This document shows, piece by piece, positions 24,844-33,622 of a stretch of 64,000 bases of DNA. Origin of the DNA: Gemmatimonas phototrophica (GTDB lineage: Bacteria > Latescibacterota > UBA2968 > UBA8231); the NCBI GenBank assembly GCA_945861755.1, contig CAMAVQ010000002.1, positions 1-64,000 of the forward strand. Reading direction: 5' to 3'. How positions within the stretch are numbered: the stretch's first letter is position 1; every line of letters begins with the position of its first letter. The notes below the pieces were generated by a model. That model saw only the letters and a program-made list of their open reading frames with translations, made no database searches and had not been told where the DNA came from. A program made the translations under genes and the position numbers.

Positions 24844-26940
24844 GTGTTACAATTCCTCAACCCCCTCGCTCTGATCGGCCTGGCCACCGCGCTCATCCCG
24901 CTGGCCATCCACCTGCTGCACCGGGGCCAGTCCCAGCCCCAGCCTTTCAGCAACCTCGACTTCCTGCGCCGCCTGCACCACAGCCGCCTGCGCCGCCTGC
25001 GTCTGCGCCAATGGCTAGTGCTATTATTGCGCACTCTGATCATCGCCCTGATCGCCCTGGCCTTTGCCCGGCCGGCCCACCAGGCCGGCGCCGGCTGGGG
25101 GGGCAGCACTGCCCCGGTGGCTGCCGCGGTGCTGCTCGACTGTTCCTACAGCACCGGCTATCGCCAAGGGGGCGTCCCGCTCTTCGATCAGCTGCGCCAT
25201 CAGGCCCAGGACCTGTTGGATATTTTCTCCCGGCGCGACGAAGTGGTGCTCATTCCCTTTGCCAGCCGGCCCCTGGGCACCGACCCCGCCGCCGGGCGCG
25301 ACCAACTGGCCAAACAACTGGGAGAGTTGGCGCCCACCCAGGAGGCCACTGACCTGGAGCCGGCTCTGCGGGCTGCCACCGATTTCTGCGCTGCCCACCC
25401 GCAACTGCGCCAGGAGATCTACCTGCTGGGCGATCTGGCCCGCCACAACTGGGCGCAGGTCTCGCCCAAGGCCGAATGGCTGCCTCAGGCGCAGATCTAT
25501 ATCGCCGACCTGGGGACGGCCGAACGGGGCAATATCCATGTGGATGAAGTTCGCTTCTCTTCGTGGTTGGCGGCACCGGGCAAGAAACTGAACGCCCGAG
25601 CCCTGTTGGCCAATACCGCGTCCCAGCCGGCGCCGCAGACCGCAGTGGACGTGTACCTCGAAGGTGAGCGGGTCCGCCACCAGGAAGCAGACCTGCGCCC
25701 AGGGGAAGAGTTCCAGCTCGACTTTGCCCTGACCCCGCGCCGGGCTGGTCTGCTCGGCGGCTACGTGGAGGTCCAGGATGACGCCCTGCCCCTGGACAAC
25801 CGCCGCTACTTCACCCTCAGCGTGCCCGACTCCTTCCGAGTGCTGGTCTTGGGCCATCAACCCGAAGACACCTATTATCCGCGGCGCGCCCTGGCCGCCA
25901 GCGCTGCGGCCGACCCAGCCCTGGCGCTGCGCTTCGGGCTGGTCGTCGAGCTGGAACCCTCCCTGCTAGAGCAGACCCAGGTGCTGCTGCTGTGCAATCT
26001 GAATTATCTCTCCCCCGAACAGGCGGCCCTGGTGCAGAACTTTGTCGCCGGCGGCGGCTCGCTGGTCCTCTTTCCTTCCCCGCAGGCCGATCTGAATTTC
26101 TTCAACCGCAATCTGCTGCCCGGCCTCTTGCCGGCGCGGCTGGGAGCGGTCATCGGCCAGCCGGGCAGCACAAACACCGGCCAGGGCCTGAGCCCGCAAC
26201 TGCCCTATCACTCCCTCTTTGAGGGACTCTTCACCCGGGATGCCGGGGATCAGCCACATTTCCGCGCCTTCTTCTCGCTGGCTGCCGCCGCCACGGCTGA
26301 CCAGGAAAGTGCGCCGATGGTCCACTTTGCCGACGGCCAGCCAGCCGCCATCCTCGGCTGGAAAGAGCAGGGCCAGGTGGTGCTCTTCACCACCCCCCTC
26401 TCCCTGGAGTGGAACGACCTGCCCCTCAAGGGACTCTTTGCCCCCATGATCCACCGCCTGGTGCGTTACCTGAGTCTGCCTGCCGAAGCCGATCAACCCT
26501 ACCTGGTGGGCCAAACGCTGAGACGTTACCTGCCCGGCACCAGCGCCGACGATCACCTCCAGGCAGAAACCCCTGCCGGCCGCAAGCTGTGGCTTTCGGC
26601 GACGATGCAGGCGGGGCGCTGCTGGTGGCAGATCCCGCACGCCGGGGAAGCGGGCTTGTGGCGCCTGTGGAAGGAGGGCCGGCTGGTCGATCTCTTCGCC
26701 GTCAATCCCGATCCCCGCGAAGCCGATCTCAGCCTGGTATCCCGCCAGCACCTCGAACAGCTCTTTGGTCCTGGGCGCACCCGCTTCTTCCAACCCCAGG
26801 ACGAATTGCGCTCCCTGGTGCTGGGCAACCGCTACGGCCGCGAACTGTGGCGCGAATGCCTGGCCCTGGCCCTGCTGCTGCTGCTCTTGGAGCTGTGGCT
26901 GGCCCGCGCCCCGCAGCGCCACACCCCGGCCGCCGCCTGA
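24844..26940 (+). CDS. BatA-like membrane protein with von Willebrand A domain
   Basis: A 698-residue protein. It starts with the BatA N-terminal module FLNPLALIGLATALIPLAIH, followed by a basic stretch and a second membrane helix (56-75). The vWA domain begins about residue 94 and retains the MIDAS core DCSYS (Asp99, Ser101, Ser103). A glutamine-amidotransferase-like region lies around 330-480 (VLLLCNLNYLSPEQAALVQN, GGGSLVLFPS). The last helix is leucine-rich (about 670-690). Related proteins normally accompany a MoxR AAA ATPase and a DUF58 protein. Neither is here; instead a GldA/F/G transporter follows. Start is GTG. Confidence 0.8.
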   Translation: MLQFLNPLALIGLATALIPLAIHLLHRGQSQPQPFSNLDFLRRLHHSRLRRLRLRQWLVLLLRTLIIALIALAFARPAHQAGAGWGGSTAPVAAAVLLDCSYSTGYRQGGVPLFDQLRHQAQDLLDIFSRRDEVVLIPFASRPLGTDPAAGRDQLAKQLGELAPTQEATDLEPALRAATDFCAAHPQLRQEIYLLGDLARHNWAQVSPKAEWLPQAQIYIADLGTAERGNIHVDEVRFSSWLAAPGKKLNARALLANTASQPAPQTAVDVYLEGERVRHQEADLRPGEEFQLDFALTPRRAGLLGGYVEVQDDALPLDNRRYFTLSVPDSFRVLVLGHQPEDTYYPRRALAASAAADPALALRFGLVVELEPSLLEQTQVLLLCNLNYLSPEQAALVQNFVAGGGSLVLFPSPQADLNFFNRNLLPGLLPARLGAVIGQPGSTNTGQGLSPQLPYHSLFEGLFTRDAGDQPHFRAFFSLAAAATADQESAPMVHFADGQPAAILGWKEQGQVVLFTTPLSLEWNDLPLKGLFAPMIHRLVRYLSLPAEADQPYLVGQTLRRYLPGTSADDHLQAETPAGRKLWLSATMQAGRCWWQIPHAGEAGLWRLWKEGRLVDLFAVNPDPREADLSLVSRQHLEQLFGPGRTRFFQPQDELRSLVLGNRYGRELWRECLALALLLLLLELWLARAPQRHTPAAA

Positions 26941-27001
26941 AACCATTCCCGCAGCGGGGCGTTCTGCCCTTATTGACTGCCCGGAGCTAGTCCAGCTATT
27001 T

Positions 27002-27748
27002 ATGACCATGATTGCGGTAGAATCTGTCACGCGCTACTACGGCGCCCTCAAAGCGGTCGACGCAGTCAGCTTTGGGGTGGAACGCGGCGAGATCGTCGGT
27101 TTTGTCGGGCCCAACGGGGCCGGCAAAAGCACCGTGCTCAAGATGCTCTCCACCTTCCTGCTCCCCAGCTCGGGCCGTATCCTGGTCGACGGCCTCGACA
27201 CCGCCCTGCAACCTCTGGAGGTGCGCCAGCGCATCGGCTATCTGTCGGGCGACACCCCACTCTACCTGGACATGCGGGTGGACAAGTTCCTGCTCTTCGT
27301 GGGCCGGGCCCGCGGTCTGCGCGGCACTGACCTGGCCGGCCACCTGGAGCGCACGGTGCAAACTTGTGGTCTTCAGGGCGTGCTGCTGCAGCGGGTGGGC
27401 CAATGTTCGACCGGATACCGCCAGCGCATCGGCCTGGCCTCGGCCCTCATCCACGATCCTCCCATCCTGCTTTTGGACGAGCCCACCCACGGTTTCGACC
27501 CGATGCAGGTGATGGCGTTCCGCCAACTGCTGCGCCAGCTGAGCCGGGACCGAGCCGTGCTCTTCAGCACCCACATCATCGCCGACGTGGAAGCATCCAG
27601 CGACCGGGTGTTGATCATCCATCAGGGCCGGCTCTTGGCCCAGGGCCGGCTTCCCGACCTGGCCGCCGCCAGCGGCAGGCCCCAGGCCGGCCTTGAAGAA
27701 CTCTTCGCCCACCTGGTCCAGACCAGCCGGGGTCCCGATCATGCCTGA
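27002..27748 (+). CDS. gldA: ABC transporter ATP-binding protein, GldA-like
   Basis: A 248-residue ABC ATPase. It has Walker A GPNGAGKST (37-45), a family-typical signature CSTGYRQRIGLA in place of LSGGQ, Walker B ILLLDEPTHGFDP, and the switch His in LFSTHII. The STGYRQR variant is the one seen in GldA and NatA-like ATPases. It pairs with the permease that follows and overlaps it by 8 bp. In Flavobacterium GldA-GldF-GldG is needed for gliding, but homologues occur in non-gliders. The ATG at 27002 is chosen; 27008 is an equally good alternative. Confidence 0.88.
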   Translation: MTMIAVESVTRYYGALKAVDAVSFGVERGEIVGFVGPNGAGKSTVLKMLSTFLLPSSGRILVDGLDTALQPLEVRQRIGYLSGDTPLYLDMRVDKFLLFVGRARGLRGTDLAGHLERTVQTCGLQGVLLQRVGQCSTGYRQRIGLASALIHDPPILLLDEPTHGFDPMQVMAFRQLLRQLSRDRAVLFSTHIIADVEASSDRVLIIHQGRLLAQGRLPDLAAASGRPQAGLEELFAHLVQTSRGPDHA

Positions 27749-28502
27749 GTTTCGCGCCCCCAGAGCCTACGTCGAAGGCGTGCTGGTCATCTGTGCTCGG
27801 GAACTGGAAGCCTACTTCGACTCCCCCATCGCCTATATCTGCGCCACCGCTTTTCTGGTACTCTCGGGCACTACCTTTATGAACACCTTCTTTCTCGACG
27901 GGGTGGTGGACATGTCCCCCTACTTCGAGGTGCTGCCCTTTCTGCTCATCCCCTTTATTCCCGCCCTGTCCATGCGCACCTGGGCCGAGGAGCGGGCCCA
28001 GCACACCTTTGAGCTGCTGATGACCCTGCCGCTGCGCTCCTCTCAGTTGGTGCTGGGCAAATACCTGGCGGCCCTGGGTTTTTATCTGGTGGTGCTGGCC
28101 GGCAGCCTGCCCATCGCCCTCATGCTCTGCTGGCTGGGTGATCCGGACTTGGGGTTGATCCTGGCCAACTACCTGGGGGCCGGGGCCCTGGGCGCCTTTT
28201 TCCTCTCTTTCGGCGTCCTGGTCTCCTGCCTGACCCGCAACCAGATCGTCGCCTTTGTGCTGGCCGCCCTCATCGGTTTCTTCTTTGTCTTCAGCGGCTA
28301 CGAGCAGGTAGTCGAGGTCCTCGACGGCCTGAGCCCGGGCTGGCAGGTGGGCACCTGGCTGTACGAATCGGTCTCCGTCATGCCGCATTACCAGGCCTTT
28401 GGCCGGGGTGTGGTGGCCCTGGCCGACGTGTTCTACTTTTTGCTGATGAGCGGCTTCTTCCTCTGGGCCAACGACCTGGTCCTCAGGCGGAGCAAGCTTT
28501 GA
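27741..28502 (+). CDS. gldF: ABC transporter permease, GldF-like
   Basis: A 253-residue ABC-2-type permease. It has the N-terminal RELEAYFDSPIAYICATAFL, six hydrophobic segments, the conserved LSMRTWAEERAQHTFELLMT cytoplasmic helix (the SMR..AEER..GT.E.L hallmark) and LVLGKYLAALGFY. It forms the membrane channel with the GldA-like ATPase. The ATG at 27741 sits inside the end of gldA, and its TGA is shared with the TTG start of the next gene, so the three are coupled. Length matches GldF. Confidence 0.88.
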   Translation: MPEFRAPRAYVEGVLVICARELEAYFDSPIAYICATAFLVLSGTTFMNTFFLDGVVDMSPYFEVLPFLLIPFIPALSMRTWAEERAQHTFELLMTLPLRSSQLVLGKYLAALGFYLVVLAGSLPIALMLCWLGDPDLGLILANYLGAGALGAFFLSFGVLVSCLTRNQIVAFVLAALIGFFFVFSGYEQVVEVLDGLSPGWQVGTWLYESVSVMPHYQAFGRGVVALADVFYFLLMSGFFLWANDLVLRRSKL

Positions 28503-31500
28503 GGCGTTCCCTGCTGTTGCACGCCGGGCTCACTTTGGTCCTGCTGCTGCTCATTGCCCTGCAGGGGGGCCGGCTGGCGCGGCGCAACCACTGGGAGTTG
28601 GACCTGGATGGGGCCTCGCCCTCCACCCTCTCCCCCCAGACCATCGCCTTCCTCCGCCAGCTGGACCACAAAGTCTCCATCACCTATTTCTCCACCGATC
28701 CGGAGCGCATGCCCTCGCGCCTGAAGCACCTCGAAGCTGAGGTGCGGCAAGTGCTGGAGGCCCTGCAGGCACACGCTTACGGCCATCTCGAACTCCGCGT
28801 CCTCGACCCCGCACTGAGCGGAGCACCGGGCATCACCTATGCCGCCGCCAAGAAAGTCTCCCCCTTCAAGGTGCGCCGGGTTCTAGAGGACGAACACCAG
28901 CAGCAGGAGATCTGGTCCTCCCTGGTGCTGGCCCCCGAAGGAGCCCCGGAGATTCTGATTCAGAGCATCGAGCAAAGCGACCTGCTCGAAGAGCTGATTA
29001 TTGCCAATCTGCAAACGCTTGCCCAGCCGCTGCAACCCACCTTTGCTGTGGCGGCACCCCCCGGCACCTGCCAGCTACTGCCCCGCTACCTGAGCCAGTA
29101 CGGGCCGGTGGTGGAGGTGGATCTGGACCGCGATCCGGGCGCTCCCATCGACGCCGATGTGCTCTTCTGGATTCAGCCTCAGACCATCTCCCCGGCCCAG
29201 GTGCGCCAACTGCGGCGCTTCCTCGACGAGGGGCGTTCGGCGGTGCTGGCCGGCAGCGCCTATGCCATCGAATACCTGCCAGCCGGCGGCCAGTGGCGCT
29301 TCCGCGCCCTGCCCCTGTCCACCGCCTGGGAAGAGTTGCTGCGGCCCTGGGGGCTGCGGCCCCAGCCCGACCTGCTGCTGGATCGGGCCGCCGGCCCGGT
29401 GTCGGTGGCGGCCGGCGGCAGCCTCAGCCAGGTGGAGGCCTCCTTCCAGTTGCGCTGCACCCCGGCTTTCCGCGATGGGAGAAGTTTTGTCGCCCAGGCG
29501 CGCGGCGCCCTGGGCTTTGTGGGCGCCAGCGCCCTGGAGCTGGACCCCGCGGCTGTGGCCACCGCCGGCTTCCAGGCCGAAGTGGTGGCTACCACCACCG
29601 AAAATGCCTGGGTGCAGCCCCTGCCCCAGGGCGAATTCAGCCAGGCCGAGTTGTCCCAAGCCCAATTCCAGGTGGGCAAGCAAAACCTGATGGTCTTGCT
29701 CAAACCCGAGGACCCCTGGGTGGGTCAACTGGTGGTGCTGGCCAGCCCCAGCCCCTTCCAGGACCCGTTCATCGACCAGCCCGGCTACGGGCATCAGGCC
29801 TTGCTGCGCGACCTAGCCCGCACCCTGGCCGCCCCGCAGCGGTTGGTGCGCATCCGGGTGGAACGGCCCCAGCCCCAACCCCTGCCTCCCCTGGGCAACG
29901 CCGCCCGGCTTTTCTGGCGCGGCTGGGCCGTCTTTGCCCTGCCCCTAATCCTGATCGTACTGGGCCTGCGTCGCTATCGCGGCAGTGGGCGGCGCTGGTC
30001 CCCCCCGGCACTGGAGACCGTCCTGCGCCCGGGCTTGGCCCTGGCCGGCCTCATCGCCCTTCCCTGGCTCGGGAGATCTATGAGCCCGGTGCAGCTCGAC
30101 CTGACCGAAGAAAAACTCAACACCCCGGCTCCACTGACCATGCAACTCCTCGACCAGCACCGCGCGAATCTGCAAGTGGAAGCCGCGCTCACCCCACAGG
30201 CCTCCATGCCGCCCGGCCTGAAGATCATCGAACCGAAAATCAAAAACCTCCTCGGCCGGGCAGGCCTCGCCGTCCGTTTCCTGCGCCCTGCAGACCAGGG
30301 CGAGCGCACCCGCCTGCAGGTCCAAGGGTTCCGGCCCATCGAGGTGCAGCGGGTCTTGCAGGATACCCTGGCCAGGCAGTTGGTGTGGAGCGGCCTGCGC
30401 CTGGAGGAGGAGGGGAAGAGCGCCCTGATCCCGCACCTGGACCAGCGCAGCGCAGGCCACCTGGAATTTCTGGTGGCCGCCGCCCTCAAACGCCTGGAGA
30501 TGGGCCGCGCTCCCCGCGTGGCAGTGGTCGCCGACTGGCCCCGCCTCTCGCCAGCCGAAGCACTGGAGGACTTCCAGCGCCAGGGACTCAGCGCCCCCAG
30601 CGGCACCGACGTGTACCGCCAGCTGAAAATCCTGCTCCAGGACTACGGCTACGATGTCACCTACGTAAATCCCCAGGAACCAGTGCTGCCCGCTGACACC
30701 GATGTCTTTCTCTGGATGCAGCCGCGCCGCGACTCGGGGCGCCTCATAATACTGCTGGGCCAGCACCTGGCCCAGGGCCGGCCAGGCATCGTCGCCCTGC
30801 AGCATTTCAATATCCAGCAGCGCCAGTACCGGGGCGCCGGCTTCCAGACCGTGTACTGGCCCCAGCCCCAGTTCCAGGATCTGGACCGCTACCTGAATCT
30901 GCTGGGCGTGGAGCAGGTGCGCGAGGTGTTGATGGACCGCACCCAGCACCATTTGGCCCTGGCCACCCAGGTCAACCGCAGCGCCCAACGCGAATACGAC
31001 CCCCAGGAGGTGGCCCTGCCTTTCCTGATCCGCGCGGTGGGCACCGATTTCTCTCCCGCTTCCGAAATCACCCGCCACCTGGGGGATCTGCTCTTCATCT
31101 GGGGCAACCGCTTTGCCCTCGATATCAACCGCCTCCAGGCCCTGGGCCTGACCTCCCAGGTGCTGGTCAGCACCTCGGACCAGGCCTGGTCCTTTGCCTG
31201 GCAGGGCGGCTGGTTGCCCCCCGAGATCTTCACCCCGACCTCGTACCTGCCCGGCAGGCAACCGCTGGCCCTGGACCTGGAAGGGGTCTTCCCTCCTCCC
31301 GCGCTGAGCGCCGAAGGCAAGGTCTCGCTGCTGCCGCCGGCCCCGGGCCAAGCGCCCGGCCAGCTCTTGCTGATCGGCTCCTCCGAGATGTTCAAGGATG
31401 ATTACCTCTACGCCCCCGGCTTCGAAGATGCGCAGTTCATGCTCAACGCCGTGGCCCGCGCGGCGTACGGCCCGGAGCTGGCCGCGCTCCAGGCCCGCCA

Positions 31501-31648
31501 TCCAGCCTCTCGCGGCTTTGCCTTTATCGATACCGGGGCCAAAGCCTGCTGGCGCGCTTTTGCCCTGGGAGCCGGTCCGCTGCTCCTGCTGCTGGGGGGC
31601 CTGTACCGCTGGCGCCGGCGCCACCACCCGCTGAGACTGGCCAGATGA
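28499..31648 (+). CDS. double-length GldG-like protein (two tandem GldG units)
   Basis: This 1,049-residue protein is an internal duplication of GldG (ABC_transp_aux). Unit 1 covers about 1-500 and unit 2 about 510-1049. Each has an N-terminal membrane helix and the strand-helix LDLDGASPSTLSPQT versus LDLTEEKLNTPAPLT. They also share VRRVLEDEHQQQEIWSSLVL versus VQRVLQDTLARQLVWSGLRL, DADVLFWIQPQTIS versus DTDVFLWMQPRRDS, and a C-terminal membrane helix beginning WRGWAVFALP or WRAFALGAGP with basic residues after it. GldG is the periplasm-facing partner of GldA/GldF and is normally about 500-560 residues. A TTG start overlaps the permease stop. Role inferred from partners. Confidence 0.82.
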   Translation: MRRSLLLHAGLTLVLLLLIALQGGRLARRNHWELDLDGASPSTLSPQTIAFLRQLDHKVSITYFSTDPERMPSRLKHLEAEVRQVLEALQAHAYGHLELRVLDPALSGAPGITYAAAKKVSPFKVRRVLEDEHQQQEIWSSLVLAPEGAPEILIQSIEQSDLLEELIIANLQTLAQPLQPTFAVAAPPGTCQLLPRYLSQYGPVVEVDLDRDPGAPIDADVLFWIQPQTISPAQVRQLRRFLDEGRSAVLAGSAYAIEYLPAGGQWRFRALPLSTAWEELLRPWGLRPQPDLLLDRAAGPVSVAAGGSLSQVEASFQLRCTPAFRDGRSFVAQARGALGFVGASALELDPAAVATAGFQAEVVATTTENAWVQPLPQGEFSQAELSQAQFQVGKQNLMVLLKPEDPWVGQLVVLASPSPFQDPFIDQPGYGHQALLRDLARTLAAPQRLVRIRVERPQPQPLPPLGNAARLFWRGWAVFALPLILIVLGLRRYRGSGRRWSPPALETVLRPGLALAGLIALPWLGRSMSPVQLDLTEEKLNTPAPLTMQLLDQHRANLQVEAALTPQASMPPGLKIIEPKIKNLLGRAGLAVRFLRPADQGERTRLQVQGFRPIEVQRVLQDTLARQLVWSGLRLEEEGKSALIPHLDQRSAGHLEFLVAAALKRLEMGRAPRVAVVADWPRLSPAEALEDFQRQGLSAPSGTDVYRQLKILLQDYGYDVTYVNPQEPVLPADTDVFLWMQPRRDSGRLIILLGQHLAQGRPGIVALQHFNIQQRQYRGAGFQTVYWPQPQFQDLDRYLNLLGVEQVREVLMDRTQHHLALATQVNRSAQREYDPQEVALPFLIRAVGTDFSPASEITRHLGDLLFIWGNRFALDINRLQALGLTSQVLVSTSDQAWSFAWQGGWLPPEIFTPTSYLPGRQPLALDLEGVFPPPALSAEGKVSLLPPAPGQAPGQLLLIGSSEMFKDDYLYAPGFEDAQFMLNAVARAAYGPELAALQARHPASRGFAFIDTGAKACWRAFALGAGPLLLLLGGLYRWRRRHHPLRLAR

Positions 31649-32676
31649 AGCGCCTGCCCTTCTCCCTGTTGGCCTTGCTGGCTCTGCTCATCCTGGCCAA
31701 CTACCTGCTCGAAACACGGCAGCAGGCCCGGCGCCTGGAAACCGGCATCCTGCGCCCGATGACCAAGGCACCCACCACAGCGCCGCAACGGCTGCTGGTG
31801 CAACTGGGGCCCCAGACCTGGACCTATGTGCTGCGGGCAGGGATCTGGAGATACCCCGGGTACTTCGACGCCTTTGCCCAGGCCGAGGGCGTCGACTATG
31901 TGCTGGAGAGCCTGCTGCGCGCCCCGGGCACGGTGTACGGCGCGGGTAGCGCGGATCTAACCCGCCTGGGATTGAGCCCCGAGCAGGCCCTGAAGCTGAA
32001 AGTAGAAGGCGAAGGGGGCCTCCCCCTGGCTGAAGTGTGGATCGGGCAGGGCATCCCCGGTCCGGGGGCCCCAGAGTGTTACGCCCGCCCCGCCGGCTCG
32101 GACACCATCTTCCACCTGCACGCCAATCCCCGCCTGGCCCTGGGCCGCACGGCCCCCCCCCTGCTGGACAACCGCGTCCTGCCCGCAGCGCTGGGACGCA
32201 AGCCCGTCGCCCAGGTCGAATTCTCGCGCCCCAACTACCCCCTCCGCTCCCTGCGCCGGATACCGACCGCCCCGGCCCCGCCCCCCCTGCCCGGCCGTCC
32301 CCCCCAGCTACCCGAATACCAATGGCGGGCCGAGTGGGGCGGCCAGGACCTGGTCTGCGGCACGGCCAATGCCTTTGCCTATGTCGATTTCCTAGACCAG
32401 CTCCGTTGGACCGCCCTCGTGGACCCCCATACACCCCTCGCCCTCCAGGGCCAGCTGCGCCTGAGGGACGAAGCCGACAGCGTGGATGTGCTGGAGGTGG
32501 GACCCCAGGACGAACGCGGCCAGATCTTGTTGCGCCACCATGGCACCGGACTGGTCTGTACCCTGGACCCGGGCCAGGCGGCCCTGCTCTTCCCCAGCCG
32601 GGCCGCGTTGCTGGACACCCTGCCGGCCGCCTCCCCCTACCGGCGGCCCGCGCCAGCCGGCGAAGGCACTTTCTGA
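31645..32676 (+). CDS. DUF4340-type membrane-anchored protein
   Basis: A 343-residue protein with one N-terminal membrane helix (RLPFSLLALLALLILANYLL). The exported beta-rich part fits DUF4340: LLVQLGPQTWTYVLRAGIWRYP, the segment VDYVLESLLRAPG, DLTRLGLSPEQALKLKV, and LLDNRVLPAALGRKPVAQVE. DUF4340 proteins regularly follow GldG in this transporter family. It overlaps the GldG stop as ATGA (31645-31648) and closes the operon. Function is unknown. The call rests on the pattern and context together. Confidence 0.75.
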   Translation: MKRLPFSLLALLALLILANYLLETRQQARRLETGILRPMTKAPTTAPQRLLVQLGPQTWTYVLRAGIWRYPGYFDAFAQAEGVDYVLESLLRAPGTVYGAGSADLTRLGLSPEQALKLKVEGEGGLPLAEVWIGQGIPGPGAPECYARPAGSDTIFHLHANPRLALGRTAPPLLDNRVLPAALGRKPVAQVEFSRPNYPLRSLRRIPTAPAPPPLPGRPPQLPEYQWRAEWGGQDLVCGTANAFAYVDFLDQLRWTALVDPHTPLALQGQLRLRDEADSVDVLEVGPQDERGQILLRHHGTGLVCTLDPGQAALLFPSRAALLDTLPAASPYRRPAPAGEGTF

Positions 32677-32773
32677 GCGGGGGAGACCGGTCGCCGGCAA
32701 TTTTGCCCTGCGCTCAGCCGGAACGTATTTTCTCAGAACCAACAGAAGATTCGGCCCCACTGGGAGGATGACC

Positions 32774-33619
32774 ATGATTGTCGACGTACACAGCCATGTC
32801 TGGAGATACCCCGACGACTTTACCGACGAGTTCCGCCGCCAGGCACGCTTTGTGGCCAGGGCCGGGCAGGAGTTGGATCTGCGCGTCACCTACGAAGCCT
32901 ACCGCCAGGGTGCCCAGAGCTGCGACAAGACCATTGTCTTCGGCGGCAAAGCCCGGCTCTCCGGCGTGTGGGTGGACGACGAATACGTGGCCCAGTACGC
33001 CAGAGACCACGCCGACACCTGCATCGGCTTTCTCTCCGTGGACCCGACCCAGCCCGGCTGGGAAAAGGAACTGGAACACGGCCACCAGCAACTGGGCCTG
33101 AAGGGCATCAAGCTCCTGTCCATGTACGCCGGCTTCTACCCCCACGACGAAAAACTCGATCCCCTTTGGCGCTACGCCACTGAACACCGCCTGCCGGTCC
33201 TGCTCCACACCGGCACCACCTTCGTGGCCCAGGCCCCCCTCGACTGCACCCTGCCCCGCCACCTCGACGTGGTGGCCACCCGCTTCCCCCAGGTCAAAAT
33301 CATCATGGCCCACCTGAGCCACCCCTACGAGGGGGAATGCGCGGTGGTGATCCGCAAACATCCCAATGTGTACGCCGATGTCAGCGCCCTGCACTATCGC
33401 CCCTTCCAGCTCTACCACAGCCTGATGCTGGTGCAGGAATACGGGGTCTGGCACAAGCTGCTCTTTGGCAGCGACTACCCTTTTACCACCATCGACGCCT
33501 CCATCCAGGGACTCTTCGACCTGAACAAAATGCTCGACGGCACCGCACTGCCGCGCCTGCGCGAAAAGGAGATCGCCGCCCTGATCCACCGGGACAGTTT
33601 GGACCTCCTGGGGTTGTGA
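32774..33619 (+). CDS. amidohydrolase-2 family protein
   Basis: A 281-residue TIM-barrel amidohydrolase of the decarboxylase/lactonase (PF04909) group. It has the N-terminal metal motif VDVHSHVW, LKGIKLLSMYAGFYPHD, LPVLLHTGTTF with a barrel His, KIIMAHLSHPYEGE with the next His, NVYADVSAL, and LLFGSDYPF with the catalytic Asp. The start at 32774 has GGAGG six bases upstream; an ATG at 32768 overlaps that site and is less likely. It may be a hydrolase or decarboxylase of small organic acids. A second family member lies at 52758-53573. Confidence 0.85.
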   Translation: MIVDVHSHVWRYPDDFTDEFRRQARFVARAGQELDLRVTYEAYRQGAQSCDKTIVFGGKARLSGVWVDDEYVAQYARDHADTCIGFLSVDPTQPGWEKELEHGHQQLGLKGIKLLSMYAGFYPHDEKLDPLWRYATEHRLPVLLHTGTTFVAQAPLDCTLPRHLDVVATRFPQVKIIMAHLSHPYEGECAVVIRKHPNVYADVSALHYRPFQLYHSLMLVQEYGVWHKLLFGSDYPFTTIDASIQGLFDLNKMLDGTALPRLREKEIAALIHRDSLDLLGL

Positions 33620-33622
33620 ACC

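Noticed and set aside
29945..31627. 560-residue minus-strand open frame opposite the double GldG gene
   Set aside because: It is complementary to coding sequence with clear duplicated GldG motifs, and its composition is typical of antisense frames in GC-rich DNA.
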